NCBI RefSeq assembly: GCF_014960965.1
Contig: NZ_CP063169.1
Location: forward strand, 1,583,581-1,647,580
Reading direction: 5' to 3'
DNA: 64,000 nt
Source: Ruania alkalisoli
GTDB taxonomy: Bacteria > Actinomycetota > Actinomycetes > Actinomycetales > Beutenbergiaceae
In this document: one piece after another, positions 44,217-53,048 of the stretch
Position numbering within the stretch: the first letter of the stretch is position 1
Layout: the number at the start of each line of letters is the position of its first letter
The notes under the pieces: generated by a model
The model's database searches: none
Told to the model about the DNA's origin: nothing
Seen by the model: the letters and a program-made list of their open reading frames with translations, nothing else
Translations under genes and position numbers: made by a program

Positions 44217-44555
44217 ATGAGCGAGGCACCCCGCAGCCAGGGACCAGTGGTCGGAGTAGCGGTACCGGAGCGGCTGCGCGGACTGCGCGGGAGCATCGAC
44301 AACATCGACGCCGCGCTCGTGCACCTGCTGGCGGAGCGCTTCAAGTGCACGCAGGCCGTCGGACGGCTGAAGGCCGAGCACGGCCTCCCGCCGTCGGATC
44401 CTGCACGGGAAGAGGAGCAGATCGCCCGCCTGCGCTCTCTCGCAGAGGCCGCAGGACTGGACCCGGTCTTCGCGGAGAAGTTCCTCGCGTTCATCATCGC
44501 CGAGGTGATCCGCCACCACGCCGACATCGCGGCTGAGCGCCCGCCCGCGTCCTGA
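44217..44555 (+). CDS. Chorismate mutase, AroQ type
   Basis: 112 residues. All-helical AroQ fold: LRGLRGSIDNIDAALVHLLAERF (with the conserved Arg and Asp), Lys in QAVGRLKAEHGLP, then EEQIARLRSLAEAAGLDP and FIIAEVIRHH. Converts chorismate to prephenate for Phe/Tyr synthesis. No secretion signal, unlike the exported AroQ of mycobacteria. ATG 11 bases behind the Rv2629-like gene. Confidence 0.92.
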   Translation: MSEAPRSQGPVVGVAVPERLRGLRGSIDNIDAALVHLLAERFKCTQAVGRLKAEHGLPPSDPAREEEQIARLRSLAEAAGLDPVFAEKFLAFIIAEVIRHHADIAAERPPAS

Positions 44556-44597
44556 CTCTCATCTCACATCAGCGCCACGGTGCGGTGTGCGATCTTC

Positions 44598-44635
44598 CTT
44601 ACGGCAGCGAAACTGCTCGCGACGTGCGCTGAAAC
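44598..44635 (+). promoter_or_regulatory. Putative GlnR box upstream of narK
   Basis: CTTAC (44598-44602), six bases, GAAAC (44609-44613), six bases, CGACG (44620-44624), six bases, GAAAC (44631-44635). This is the spacing of the actinobacterial GlnR box (gTnAC-n6-GaAAC-n6-gTnAC-n6-GAAAC). Both GAAAC half-sites are perfect, the first a-site is 4 of 5, the second weak. A TAGCGT -10-like hexamer begins exactly 10 bases downstream. GlnR is the known activator of nitrate assimilation genes in actinomycetes. Confidence 0.7.
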
Positions 44636-44645
44636 ACGGCCTCCC

Positions 44646-44673
44646 TAGCGTCGTACCCATTCGCCGGTACGAC
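44646..44673 (+). promoter_or_regulatory. narK -10 box and overlapping inverted repeat
   Basis: TAGCGT at 44646-44651 fits a TAnnnT -10. The inverted repeat GTCGTACC (44650-44657) / GGTACGAC (44666-44673) overlaps its end and covers the expected transcription start near 44658. It could be an operator for a second regulator such as NnaR or a hairpin in the 5' leader. Confidence 0.5.
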
Positions 44674-44687
44674 ACCAGGAGCCAGAT

Positions 44688-46052
44688 ATGTCTGCACCGT
44701 CATCGCCGCAGGTTGCTGAACCCACGCCCGCTGAGTCCGATCTAGAACTCGTCCCTCGTCGTCGGACCGGCCGGTGGATCGAGCACTGGGATCCGGAAGA
44801 CGCCACGTTCTGGGAGGGCGGTGGTCGCCTGGTCGCACGCCGGAATCTCTGGATCTCGATCTTTGCGGAGTTCCTCGGCTTCGGGGTGTGGGCGCTGTGG
44901 TCGATCGTGGTCCCGCAACTGCCGGCCGCAGGGTTCGCCCTCACCGTCGACCAGCAGTTCTGGCTGATCGCAGTGCCGAGTCTGGTCGGCGCCACCTTGC
45001 GGATTCCGTACACCTTCGCCGTGCCCCTGTTCGGTGGGCGGAACTGGACGATCATCTCGGCACTGTTGCTGCTGCTGCCGACCACCGCACTCGTCTTCGC
45101 GGTGCAGCGGCCCGAGCTCTCCTTCGGAGTGCTGCTGGCCGTGGCCGCCCTCGCTGGCGTCGGCGGCGGGAACTTCGCCTCCTCGATGGCCAACATCTCC
45201 TTCTTCTACCCGGAGCGGGAAAAGGGTCGAGCCCTCGGGATGAACGCCGCCGGCGGCAACGTGGGCACCGCTGCCGTGCAGCTCGCCGTCCCGCTGGTGA
45301 TCGTGGCCGGGGCCGGGCTGGCCCTGGAACGTGCGGGACTGATGTTCATCCCGCTCGCGATCCTGGCCGCCTTCCTCGCGTGGCGATTCATGGACAACCT
45401 CGGTACTGCCAAGGCAGACCCGCGCTCGTTCGCCGTGGCCACCCGCCAGAAGCACACCTGGATCATCTCCTTCCTCTACATCGGCACCTTCGGGTCGTTC
45501 ATCGGCTACTCCGGTGCCTTCCCGACGCTCATGCGCAATGAGTTCAGTGAGGTCACGCTCTCGATCGCCTTTCTCGGCGCCCTCGTCGGGTCGGTCTCAC
45601 GCCCCCTGGGCGGCATCATCGCCGACAAGATCGGCGGAGCCTGGGTGACGATCGTCTCCTACGCCGTGATGGCAGCAGGAGCCGTCGGTGTGATCGTGGC
45701 GCTCGGCCAGCACCACTTCGTGCTCTTCTTCGCCTCCTTCATGATTCTGTTCATCGCCAGTGGTGTCGGCAACGGCTCCCTCTACCGGATGATCCCGGCG
45801 GTGTTCCGCAACGGTGCCCACAGCCCTGAGCAGGCGTCGGCCGCGCGCCGAGCCGCCGCCGGGTGCATCGGCATCGCCGGGGCGACCGGCGCCTTCGGCG
45901 GATTCCTCATCCCGCGAGGATTCGCCATCTCCACCGACCTGGCAGGCTCACTGGTTCCCGCGCTCTGGCTGTTCATCGGGTGCTACGCCGTGATGGCCAT
46001 CGTGACGTGGGCGGTGTACGCACGCCGGAGCAGCGGTATGGCCGGCATCTGA
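44688..46052 (+). CDS. narK: Nitrate/nitrite transporter, NarK/NasA family
   Basis: 454 residues with about 12 membrane helices. Nitrate-porter signature AGVGGGNFASSMANISFFYP, followed by KGRALGMNAAGGNVG; the second signature is around SGVGNGSLYRMIPAVF. The first arginine substrate site is in TLRIPYTF. As first gene of the assimilatory cluster and directly behind the GlnR box it should import nitrate. The stop overlaps the nasC ATG by one base (TGATG). Confidence 0.93.
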   Translation: MSAPSSPQVAEPTPAESDLELVPRRRTGRWIEHWDPEDATFWEGGGRLVARRNLWISIFAEFLGFGVWALWSIVVPQLPAAGFALTVDQQFWLIAVPSLVGATLRIPYTFAVPLFGGRNWTIISALLLLLPTTALVFAVQRPELSFGVLLAVAALAGVGGGNFASSMANISFFYPEREKGRALGMNAAGGNVGTAAVQLAVPLVIVAGAGLALERAGLMFIPLAILAAFLAWRFMDNLGTAKADPRSFAVATRQKHTWIISFLYIGTFGSFIGYSGAFPTLMRNEFSEVTLSIAFLGALVGSVSRPLGGIIADKIGGAWVTIVSYAVMAAGAVGVIVALGQHHFVLFFASFMILFIASGVGNGSLYRMIPAVFRNGAHSPEQASAARRAAAGCIGIAGATGAFGGFLIPRGFAISTDLAGSLVPALWLFIGCYAVMAIVTWAVYARRSSGMAGI

Positions 46053-48244
46053 TGTCCACCACGACGGCGCAGGTCGCCCCGGTGGCCGACGTCACCTCGG
46101 CTGCCACGCACTGCCCGTACTGCGCCCTGCAGTGCGCGATGGTGCTGAATCCGGCCGATCCGGCAGCGACCGGCCCCGTCTCGGTCCAGCCTCGCCAGTT
46201 CCCGACGAATGCTGGTGGGCTGTGCCAGAAGGGCTGGACGAGCAGTGAGCTCCTGCGCACCCCGGACCGCATCACCACCCCGTTGCTCCGCGGCGCTGAC
46301 GGGCAGCTGCACCCCGCGAGCTGGGACCAGGCGCTGGACACGATCGTCGTCCGACTGGCCCGTCTACAGGCCGAGAGCGGCCCGGAGACGGTGGCGGTCT
46401 TCGGGGGAGGTGGCCTGACGAATGAAAAGGCGTACACCCTCGGCAAGTTCGCCCGGACCGTGCTGCGCACCCCGAACATCGACTACAACGGCCGGTTCTG
46501 CATGTCGAGTGCTGCGGCAGCCACGAACCGCGCCCTCGGCCTGGACCGGGGCCTGCCGTTCCCGCTCACCGACCTCGCTGGGGCGGACGCCGTGATGCTG
46601 CTCGGCTCCAACCTGGCCGAGACGATGCCACCGTCGGTGCAGCATCTCGCCCCCGTCCGCGCCCGTGGCGGGCTGGTCGTGATGGACCCCCGCCGCAGTC
46701 GCACGGCAGCCCTCACCGAGGACAGACAGGGCATGCACCTGCAGCCGGTGCCGGGCACCGACCTGGCGGTGCTGCTTGCCCTGACGCACATCGTCATCGC
46801 CGAGAACCTCATCGACTCGGTCTACCTGGACGAGCGCACGTCTGGTTTCGAGACTGTTCGCCGGTCGGTGGCGGCCTGGTGGCCCGAGCGTGCCGAGACT
46901 GTCTGCGGGGTGCCCGCCGCCCAGTTGCGCCGGGTGGCTCGCCAGCTCGCGGCCGCATCTCCGGCCGGTGGTGGCCGCGGTGCCTATCTCCTGACCGGGC
47001 GCGGGGTGGAGCAGTCCAGTCAGGGCACCGCCACCGTCACCGCGACGATCAACCTCGCCCTCGTGCTCGGCCTGCCGGGACGAATCGGCAGCGGGTACGG
47101 CGCCATCACCGGGCAGGGCAACGGGCAAGGAGGACGTGAGCACGGCCAGAAGGCCGACCAACTGCCGGGCTACCGGTCGATCACCGACCCCGCAGCACGT
47201 GCGCATGTCGCGGCCGTGTGGGGCGTTGCGCCCGAGACGATCCCGGGGCCCGGGCGTCCCGCGGTCGAACTGCTCTCCTCGCTCGGCCGCCCGGCCACCG
47301 CGGACCAGCCGGCTGGTCCGCGTGCCCTGTTCGTCCACGGTGCGAATGTGCTCGTCAGCGCTCCCAACTCCGGTCGCGTCGCCGGCGCCCTCGACCGGCT
47401 GGATCTGCTCGTCGTGTGTGACTTCGTCCCCTCCGAGACCGCCTCTCGCGCCGATGTGGTGCTCCCGGTCACGCAGTGGGCCGAGGAGGAGGGCACCATG
47501 ACCTCCCTCGAGGGGAGAGTGATCCGCCGCCGCCAGGCGCTCCCGGCGCCCGGCCAGGCACGCTCAGAACTGTGGATCCTTGCTGAGCTCGGCCGCCGCC
47601 TGGGCGCCCAGGTCGCTTTCGCCACCGAGCCCGCGGACGTCTTCGATGAGCTGGCCCGCGCCTCAGCCGGTGGGGTGGCCGACTACACCGGGCTGAGTCA
47701 CGCTCGCCTGGACGACGATGAGGCCGCCAGCGGTCCAGGCTTCTACTGGCCGGTCCCCGCCGCTGACCACCCGGGCACTCCTCGCCCGTTCCAGGACCGG
47801 TTCGCCACCCCGGACGGCCGGGCGCGGATGGTGGCCGTCAACCACCACGCACCCGTCGACGACGTCCGCCCGGGTGCGCCGATCTACCTCGTCACCGGCC
47901 GGGTGCTGCAGCACTATCAGTCCGGTGCGCAGACCCGGCGAGTCGCAGACCTGAACAGGATCGTCCCCGAACCCGTGGTCGAGCTGCACCCACTGTTGGC
48001 CAGTCGGCTCGGTATCGAGAACGGCGCAGAAGTGCGGTTGCGCTCCGCGCGCGGCGAGGCGGTCGCCCGGGCCCGGTGGTCCGACGACATCCGACCCGAC
48101 ACTGTCTTCATGCCGTTCCACTTCGCGGGGACCGGCAGCGTCAATCTGCTCACCAGCGACGCTACCGACCCGATCTCCGGGATGCCGGAGTTCAAGGTGT
48201 GCGCTGTCGACTTGAGCCCAGTCACCGATGGAGGCCAGCCATGA
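46052..48244 (+). CDS. nasC: Assimilatory nitrate reductase, molybdopterin catalytic subunit
   Basis: 730 residues. Reduces nitrate to nitrite in the cytoplasm. [4Fe-4S] site at the N-terminus: CPYCALQC ... GGLCQKGW. Molybdopterin-binding segments include FGGGGLTNEKAYTLGKFAR, NIDYNGRFCMSSAA (Cys next to the Mo site in Nas-type enzymes) and ITGQGNGQGGREHG. The C-terminal molydopterin dinucleotide domain is YLVTGRVLQHYQSGAQTRR. No Tat signal. Overlaps the FAD gene by ATGA, implying a tight complex. Confidence 0.94.
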   Translation: MSTTTAQVAPVADVTSAATHCPYCALQCAMVLNPADPAATGPVSVQPRQFPTNAGGLCQKGWTSSELLRTPDRITTPLLRGADGQLHPASWDQALDTIVVRLARLQAESGPETVAVFGGGGLTNEKAYTLGKFARTVLRTPNIDYNGRFCMSSAAAATNRALGLDRGLPFPLTDLAGADAVMLLGSNLAETMPPSVQHLAPVRARGGLVVMDPRRSRTAALTEDRQGMHLQPVPGTDLAVLLALTHIVIAENLIDSVYLDERTSGFETVRRSVAAWWPERAETVCGVPAAQLRRVARQLAAASPAGGGRGAYLLTGRGVEQSSQGTATVTATINLALVLGLPGRIGSGYGAITGQGNGQGGREHGQKADQLPGYRSITDPAARAHVAAVWGVAPETIPGPGRPAVELLSSLGRPATADQPAGPRALFVHGANVLVSAPNSGRVAGALDRLDLLVVCDFVPSETASRADVVLPVTQWAEEEGTMTSLEGRVIRRRQALPAPGQARSELWILAELGRRLGAQVAFATEPADVFDELARASAGGVADYTGLSHARLDDDEAASGPGFYWPVPAADHPGTPRPFQDRFATPDGRARMVAVNHHAPVDDVRPGAPIYLVTGRVLQHYQSGAQTRRVADLNRIVPEPVVELHPLLASRLGIENGAEVRLRSARGEAVARARWSDDIRPDTVFMPFHFAGTGSVNLLTSDATDPISGMPEFKVCAVDLSPVTDGGQP

Positions 48245-49932
48245 CCGCCCCGACCCGGATCGTCGTTGTCGGCCACGGGATGGTCGGCGCCCGGTTCGTC
48301 GACGACCTGCTCGCCCGGGCCGAACCCGGCACGCTGGAGATCGAGGTGCTCGGCGGGGAGGAGTACGAGCCCTACAACCGGGTGCTGCTCAGTGACGTGG
48401 TGGCCGGGCGCACGGATCTGAACTCGCTCACGCTGCCGGTCACCGCGTCTGAGCACGTCACCGTCACGCGGGGAGCCGTCGCGACCGCCATCGACCGTGC
48501 CGGACAGTGTGTGCACACCCCGCTCGGGCATTACTACTACGACCACCTCGTGCTGGCGACCGGAGCTCGGGCCCGCATCCCCGCCGTCGAGGGCCTGGAT
48601 TGCGGCCTCCCGGCCGGGGTGCATGCCCTTCGCACCCTGGACGACGCCCGCGAGATCATCGCGGCCACGACCAACGCCCGCCATGCCACCGTCGTCGGGG
48701 CGGGAGTCCTCGGGCTGGAGGCAGCCTGTGGTTTGGTGCGGCGCGGACTGGACGTCACCGTGCTGCACACCGGCCATGGCCCGATGGACCGCCAGCTCGA
48801 TCAGGGGGCCTCCGCCGTCGTGACCGCCGAGCTGGAACGTCTCGGTGCCCAGGTGCGCACCCAGGCCCGCACGACGGCGGTGCGGACCCGGGGCGGACGA
48901 CTCACCGGAGTCGTCGCCACGGTGGGCGAGACGGAGCACGTCCTCGCGACGGACCTGCTCGTCCTGGCATGCGGTACGCAGCCGGAGGCCAGGCTCGCCC
49001 AGGAGGCGGGCTTGCCCGTCGGGCGGGGGATCCGTGTGGGAGGGGACCTGGCCAGCCCGGCGGACTCCCGCGTCCACGCCATCGGCGACTGTGCCGAGCC
49101 CACGGAGGGCGCCACAGGTCTCATCGCTCAGGGATGGGACCAGGCGCGTCGCCTGGCCGACCGGCTTGCAGGTGTGGTGGCCGCCAGGGCTAATCGGGCC
49201 ACCAGAGTTGATCGGGCTTCCCCGCTGCTCGAGTCACGGCGACCGAGTATGGCGCTCCGCCTGGCGCTCGCGGCAGGTACCCGGCCGATCGCCTCGCACG
49301 AGGTCGATGCCGACAGTTCCAGCGGTGCTGCCGATCTCGCCGATCCAGCTGCAGGTCTCGCCGGGACGGATGTGGTGCGGCTGAAGGCGGCCGGTCTGGA
49401 CGTGGTCACCATGGGTCGCACTGCCACAGGCGGGTGGGCGCGGACCGTCACGCTTTCCGATCCCTCGGCGGGCCGGCATCTGACGGCGACCGTGTCCGAC
49501 GGACTGATCGTCGCCGCCACTTGTGTCGGGGCGCCGGACGTGGGTGCCGACCTGGTGGCCGCCTACACGCGGCGCCTGCCCGTTCCCAGCGATCCGGCGC
49601 ACCTGCTGCTTCGCCCACTCACGCAGACGCCGGCTCCCGCGGCCGATCCGTCCCGGATGCCGGCCGGCACCACGGTATGCACCTGCAACGGCGTCACCAA
49701 AGCCGACATCACCGACTCCTGGGAGCGCGGCGCTCGAAGCACTGGGGAGATCGCTCGCGCTACCCGCGCCACCACCGGGTGCGGGGGCTGTACCGACGCT
49801 GTGTGCGGCCTGGCGCAGTGGCTGTCACAGACCGAGCGCCCCGCGGCCTCTCACGCGGGAGGCGTTGGCGGTGAGGAAACCGTGACGGAGGCGCAACGCG
49901 GGCAGCACACGTGCGAAATCGCCGCCTCCTAA
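48241..49932 (+). CDS. nasB: FAD/NAD(P)H oxidoreductase with BFD [2Fe-2S] domain, nitrate reductase partner
   Basis: 563 residues. N-terminal pyridine-nucleotide-disulfide fold (RIVVVGHGMVGARF, second dinucleotide motif VVGAGVLGLEAA, FAD motif VHAIGDCAEP), similar to the front of NirB. The C-terminus has a bacterioferritin-associated-ferredoxin-like domain with four Cys: VCTCNGVTKADI ... TGCGGC. It has no sirohaem domain, so it is an electron-transfer subunit rather than a nitrite reductase. Co-translated with nasC, it most likely passes electrons from NAD(P)H to it. The gene name follows function in other nas clusters. Confidence 0.85.
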   Translation: MTAPTRIVVVGHGMVGARFVDDLLARAEPGTLEIEVLGGEEYEPYNRVLLSDVVAGRTDLNSLTLPVTASEHVTVTRGAVATAIDRAGQCVHTPLGHYYYDHLVLATGARARIPAVEGLDCGLPAGVHALRTLDDAREIIAATTNARHATVVGAGVLGLEAACGLVRRGLDVTVLHTGHGPMDRQLDQGASAVVTAELERLGAQVRTQARTTAVRTRGGRLTGVVATVGETEHVLATDLLVLACGTQPEARLAQEAGLPVGRGIRVGGDLASPADSRVHAIGDCAEPTEGATGLIAQGWDQARRLADRLAGVVAARANRATRVDRASPLLESRRPSMALRLALAAGTRPIASHEVDADSSSGAADLADPAAGLAGTDVVRLKAAGLDVVTMGRTATGGWARTVTLSDPSAGRHLTATVSDGLIVAATCVGAPDVGADLVAAYTRRLPVPSDPAHLLLRPLTQTPAPAADPSRMPAGTTVCTCNGVTKADITDSWERGARSTGEIARATRATTGCGGCTDAVCGLAQWLSQTERPAASHAGGVGGEETVTEAQRGQHTCEIAAS

Positions 49933-49980
49933 CGTCGGTGATCAGAACGAGAAGTCCCCTCTCGCCGCAAGGAGCACACC

Positions 49981-52632
49981 ATGACCGCAGCCGACCAGCA
50001 GCGCCGGCACCTCGTTGTCATCGGCGGTGGGATGGCCGCTCAACGACTCGTCGAGGCACTCGTGGCCCGCGACAGCGACACTGATGGACAGTGGCGGGTC
50101 TCGGTCTTCGCCGAGGAGCCCCTCAAGCCCTACGACCGGGTAGCACTGACCTCCTACTTCTCCGCGCGTGACGCCGACGAGCTGACCCTCGGTGATCCGG
50201 GACTGTGGGACCAGCCGCACGTGCGCCTGTACCGCGACCGCAAGATCGAGAGCATCGACCGTCAGGCGCAGCAGATCACTGACCGGCTGGGGGAGACGTG
50301 GAGTTACGACGAGCTGGTGCTGGCCACCGGCTCCAGTGCAGCGATGCCGCCGATCCCCGGCAACGACCTGCCCGGTGTGTTCGTCTACCGCACGATCGAC
50401 GACGTCGCTGCGCTGCGTGGGTGGGTCGAGGCCAAGCGTGAGGAGGGGAGAGGCTCGCGTTTCGACCGTCCGGTGAGGGGCGCCGTCATCGGTGGTGGTC
50501 TGCTGGGACTGGAGGCTGCCGGGGCGCTGAAGGCGCTCGATGCCCAGGCCACCGTGATCCAGTTCGGCACCCACCTGATGGACGCTCAGATCGACCTCGG
50601 CGGAGGTCAGGCGCTCAAGCGCCTCATCAACGACAAGTTCATCGCTGTTCGTACCGACACCGTCACCCAGGAGATGCGGCCCTCCCGGCGCACCGGCCAC
50701 GTGGGCCGGCTCGACTTCGGCGATGGCGGCCGCCTGGACGTGGACGTGGTCGTGGTCGCGACCGGCGTGCGTCCACGGGATGAGCTCGCCCGGGATGCCG
50801 GTCTGGCAATCGGGGAGCGCGGCGGTGCGGTGGTCGATCTGAGCTGCCACACCGAGGACCCGCACATCTGGGCCATCGGCGAGGTCGCCTGTATCGAGGG
50901 CCGCTGCATCGGGCTGGTCGCCCCCGGCTACGCGATGGCCGAGGTGGTCGCCGATCGGCTCTTGGGCGGCCAGGCCACCTTCCCGGGAGCCGACACTGCG
51001 ACGAAACTCAAGTTGCAGGGCGTGGATGTCGCGAGTTTCGGTGACGCCTTCGCCCGCACCGAGGATTCGATGGAGATCGTCTACGCCGACCCGGTGGCGG
51101 GGATCTACAAGAAACTCGTGATGTCGGACGACGGCAAGACTCTGCTCGGCGGTGTGTTCGTCGGCGATGTGGCTGCCTATGCAAGTCTGCGCCCGCTGCA
51201 GGGGTCCGAGTTGCCGGGGGATCCGTCGTCCTACATCACGCCTGCCGGCTCCGGTGACGGACTGGCCGGGTTGGAGCTGCCCGACGACGCCGGCGTCTGC
51301 TCGTGCAACAACGTCTCGGCCGGCACCATCCGATCGGCGGTGACCGAGCAGGGATGCACCGATCTGGCCGGCGTGAAGGCATGCACGAGGGCGGGCACCA
51401 GCTGTGGGTCGTGCCTGCCGCTGGTCAAGAAGATCACCACCACCGAGCTCGAGAAAGCCGGGGTTGAGGTCTCCAACGCGCTGTGCGAGCACTTCGAGCT
51501 CTCCCGCGCCCAGCTCTTCGACGCCGTCCGAGTGGCCGAGCTGCACACGTTCACCGAGATCATCGACCGCTTCGGGTACGTGCCTGAGGGCGCCGCCGAT
51601 GCCGGACGTGGGTGCGACATCTGCAAGCCGGTCATCGCCTCGATCCTGGCCTCGCTCGGCAACGGGCACATCCTCGACGGTGAGCAGGAGACCCTGCAGG
51701 ACACCAACGACCACGTGATGGCCAACATGCAGAAGGACGGCACCTACTCGGTGGTGCCGCGGGTCCCAGGCGGGGAGATCACCCCGGATGGGTTGCTGGT
51801 GATCGGGCAGGTGGCCAAGGACTTCGGCCTCTACACCAAGATCACCGGCGGCCAGCGCATCGATATGTTCGGGGCGCGGATCGAACAGCTGCCGCAGATC
51901 TGGCGGCGCCTGGTCGAGCACGGGTTCGAGTCCGGGCACGCCTACGGCAAGTCGCTGCGGACGGTGAAGTCGTGCGTCGGGTCCACCTGGTGCCGGTATG
52001 GCGTGCAGGACTCGGTGGCGATGGCCGTCGAGCTGGAGCTGCGCTACCGGGGGCTGCGTTCACCGCACAAACTCAAGCTCGGCGTCTCCGGCTGTGCACG
52101 GGAGTGCGCCGAGGCACGCGGTAAGGACGTCGGCGTCATCGCGACCGACAAGGGCTGGAACGTCTACGTCGGCGGCAATGGAGGATTCACGCCGCGCCAC
52201 GCGCAGCTGCTCGCCGAGGACCTCACCTCGGAGGAGCTGCTGCGCACGATCGACCGATTCCTCATGTACTACATCCGCACCGCAGACCGCTTGCAGCGCA
52301 CCGCCGCGTGGATCGAGGACGTCGAGGGCGGTCTGGAGGGGGTACGTGAGGTGATCATGGACGACAGCCTCGGCATCGCCGCCGACCTCGACGAGGCGAT
52401 GAGCCGGCACGTGGGTGCCTACCGGGACGAGTGGCGCGCCGTGCTGGAGGACCCGGAGAAGCTGAGCCGGTTCTCCTCATTCGTGAACGCCCCCACGACA
52501 CCTGACCCCGACCTCGCCTACGCCTCTGAGCGTGGGCAGATCCGGCCGGCCACGCCGCAGGAGCGGGACGCAGACGAGGACCTGATCCGGCCGGTGCTGA
52601 TCGCCGGGACCACGCTGGAGGTACGCGCATGA
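49981..52632 (+). CDS. nirB: NAD(P)H nitrite reductase, large subunit
   Basis: 883 residues; AAGGAG before the ATG. Reduces nitrite to ammonium with six electrons. Domains in order: FAD/NADH module (VVIGGGMAAQRL; GAVIGGGLLGLEAA), BFD [2Fe-2S] (VCSCNNVSAG ... GTSCGSC), nitrite/sulfite reductase ferredoxin-like half domain, and the sirohaem-[4Fe-4S] site CVGSTWCRYG plus GVSGCARECAEARG. 48 bp behind nasB; overlaps nirD by ATGA. Confidence 0.97.
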   Translation: MTAADQQRRHLVVIGGGMAAQRLVEALVARDSDTDGQWRVSVFAEEPLKPYDRVALTSYFSARDADELTLGDPGLWDQPHVRLYRDRKIESIDRQAQQITDRLGETWSYDELVLATGSSAAMPPIPGNDLPGVFVYRTIDDVAALRGWVEAKREEGRGSRFDRPVRGAVIGGGLLGLEAAGALKALDAQATVIQFGTHLMDAQIDLGGGQALKRLINDKFIAVRTDTVTQEMRPSRRTGHVGRLDFGDGGRLDVDVVVVATGVRPRDELARDAGLAIGERGGAVVDLSCHTEDPHIWAIGEVACIEGRCIGLVAPGYAMAEVVADRLLGGQATFPGADTATKLKLQGVDVASFGDAFARTEDSMEIVYADPVAGIYKKLVMSDDGKTLLGGVFVGDVAAYASLRPLQGSELPGDPSSYITPAGSGDGLAGLELPDDAGVCSCNNVSAGTIRSAVTEQGCTDLAGVKACTRAGTSCGSCLPLVKKITTTELEKAGVEVSNALCEHFELSRAQLFDAVRVAELHTFTEIIDRFGYVPEGAADAGRGCDICKPVIASILASLGNGHILDGEQETLQDTNDHVMANMQKDGTYSVVPRVPGGEITPDGLLVIGQVAKDFGLYTKITGGQRIDMFGARIEQLPQIWRRLVEHGFESGHAYGKSLRTVKSCVGSTWCRYGVQDSVAMAVELELRYRGLRSPHKLKLGVSGCARECAEARGKDVGVIATDKGWNVYVGGNGGFTPRHAQLLAEDLTSEELLRTIDRFLMYYIRTADRLQRTAAWIEDVEGGLEGVREVIMDDSLGIAADLDEAMSRHVGAYRDEWRAVLEDPEKLSRFSSFVNAPTTPDPDLAYASERGQIRPATPQERDADEDLIRPVLIAGTTLEVRA

Positions 52633-53048
52633 CCCGGAGTAGCACGAGCGAGCAGACGTCCGGACCGACGCCGTCGACGTGGGTGGCGGTGTGCCAGCGT
52701 GCCGAGCTAGGTGTGGAACGTGGGATCGCCGCCCTCGTCGACGGGCAGCAGATGGCTCTGTTCCGCCTCCGGGACGACTCGGTGCACGCGGTGCAACAGC
52801 GAGATCCCTTCAGTGGGGCGAATGTGATGTCCCGGGGCATCGTCGGCACCCGGCAGGGTGAGCCGACGGTCGCCGGCCCGATGTACAAGCAGGTGTTCTC
52901 GTTGCGAACCGGCGCATGCCTGGAGCGGGGGAGCTACGAACCGGTCGACGACAGTGCCGATCTGCGGACCTGGGACGTCCAGGTGCTGGACGGTGTCGTC
53001 CATGTCCGTGCACCTCACAACCGTTCGGTGGAGGATGTGAAGTCATGA
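52629..53048 (+). CDS. nirD: Nitrite reductase small subunit (Rieske-like)
   Basis: 139 residues, starting in the nirB stop. NirD-type Rieske-fold protein: WVAVCQRAELGVERGIAALVDGQQMALFRL ... MSRGIVGTRQGEPTVAGPMYKQVFSLRTGACLE. The Cys/His ligands of a true Rieske cluster are absent, as is normal for NirD of NADH-type enzymes. About 20 extra Ser/Thr-rich residues at the N-terminus. Overlaps the next gene by ATGA. Confidence 0.95.
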   Translation: MTRSSTSEQTSGPTPSTWVAVCQRAELGVERGIAALVDGQQMALFRLRDDSVHAVQQRDPFSGANVMSRGIVGTRQGEPTVAGPMYKQVFSLRTGACLERGSYEPVDDSADLRTWDVQVLDGVVHVRAPHNRSVEDVKS

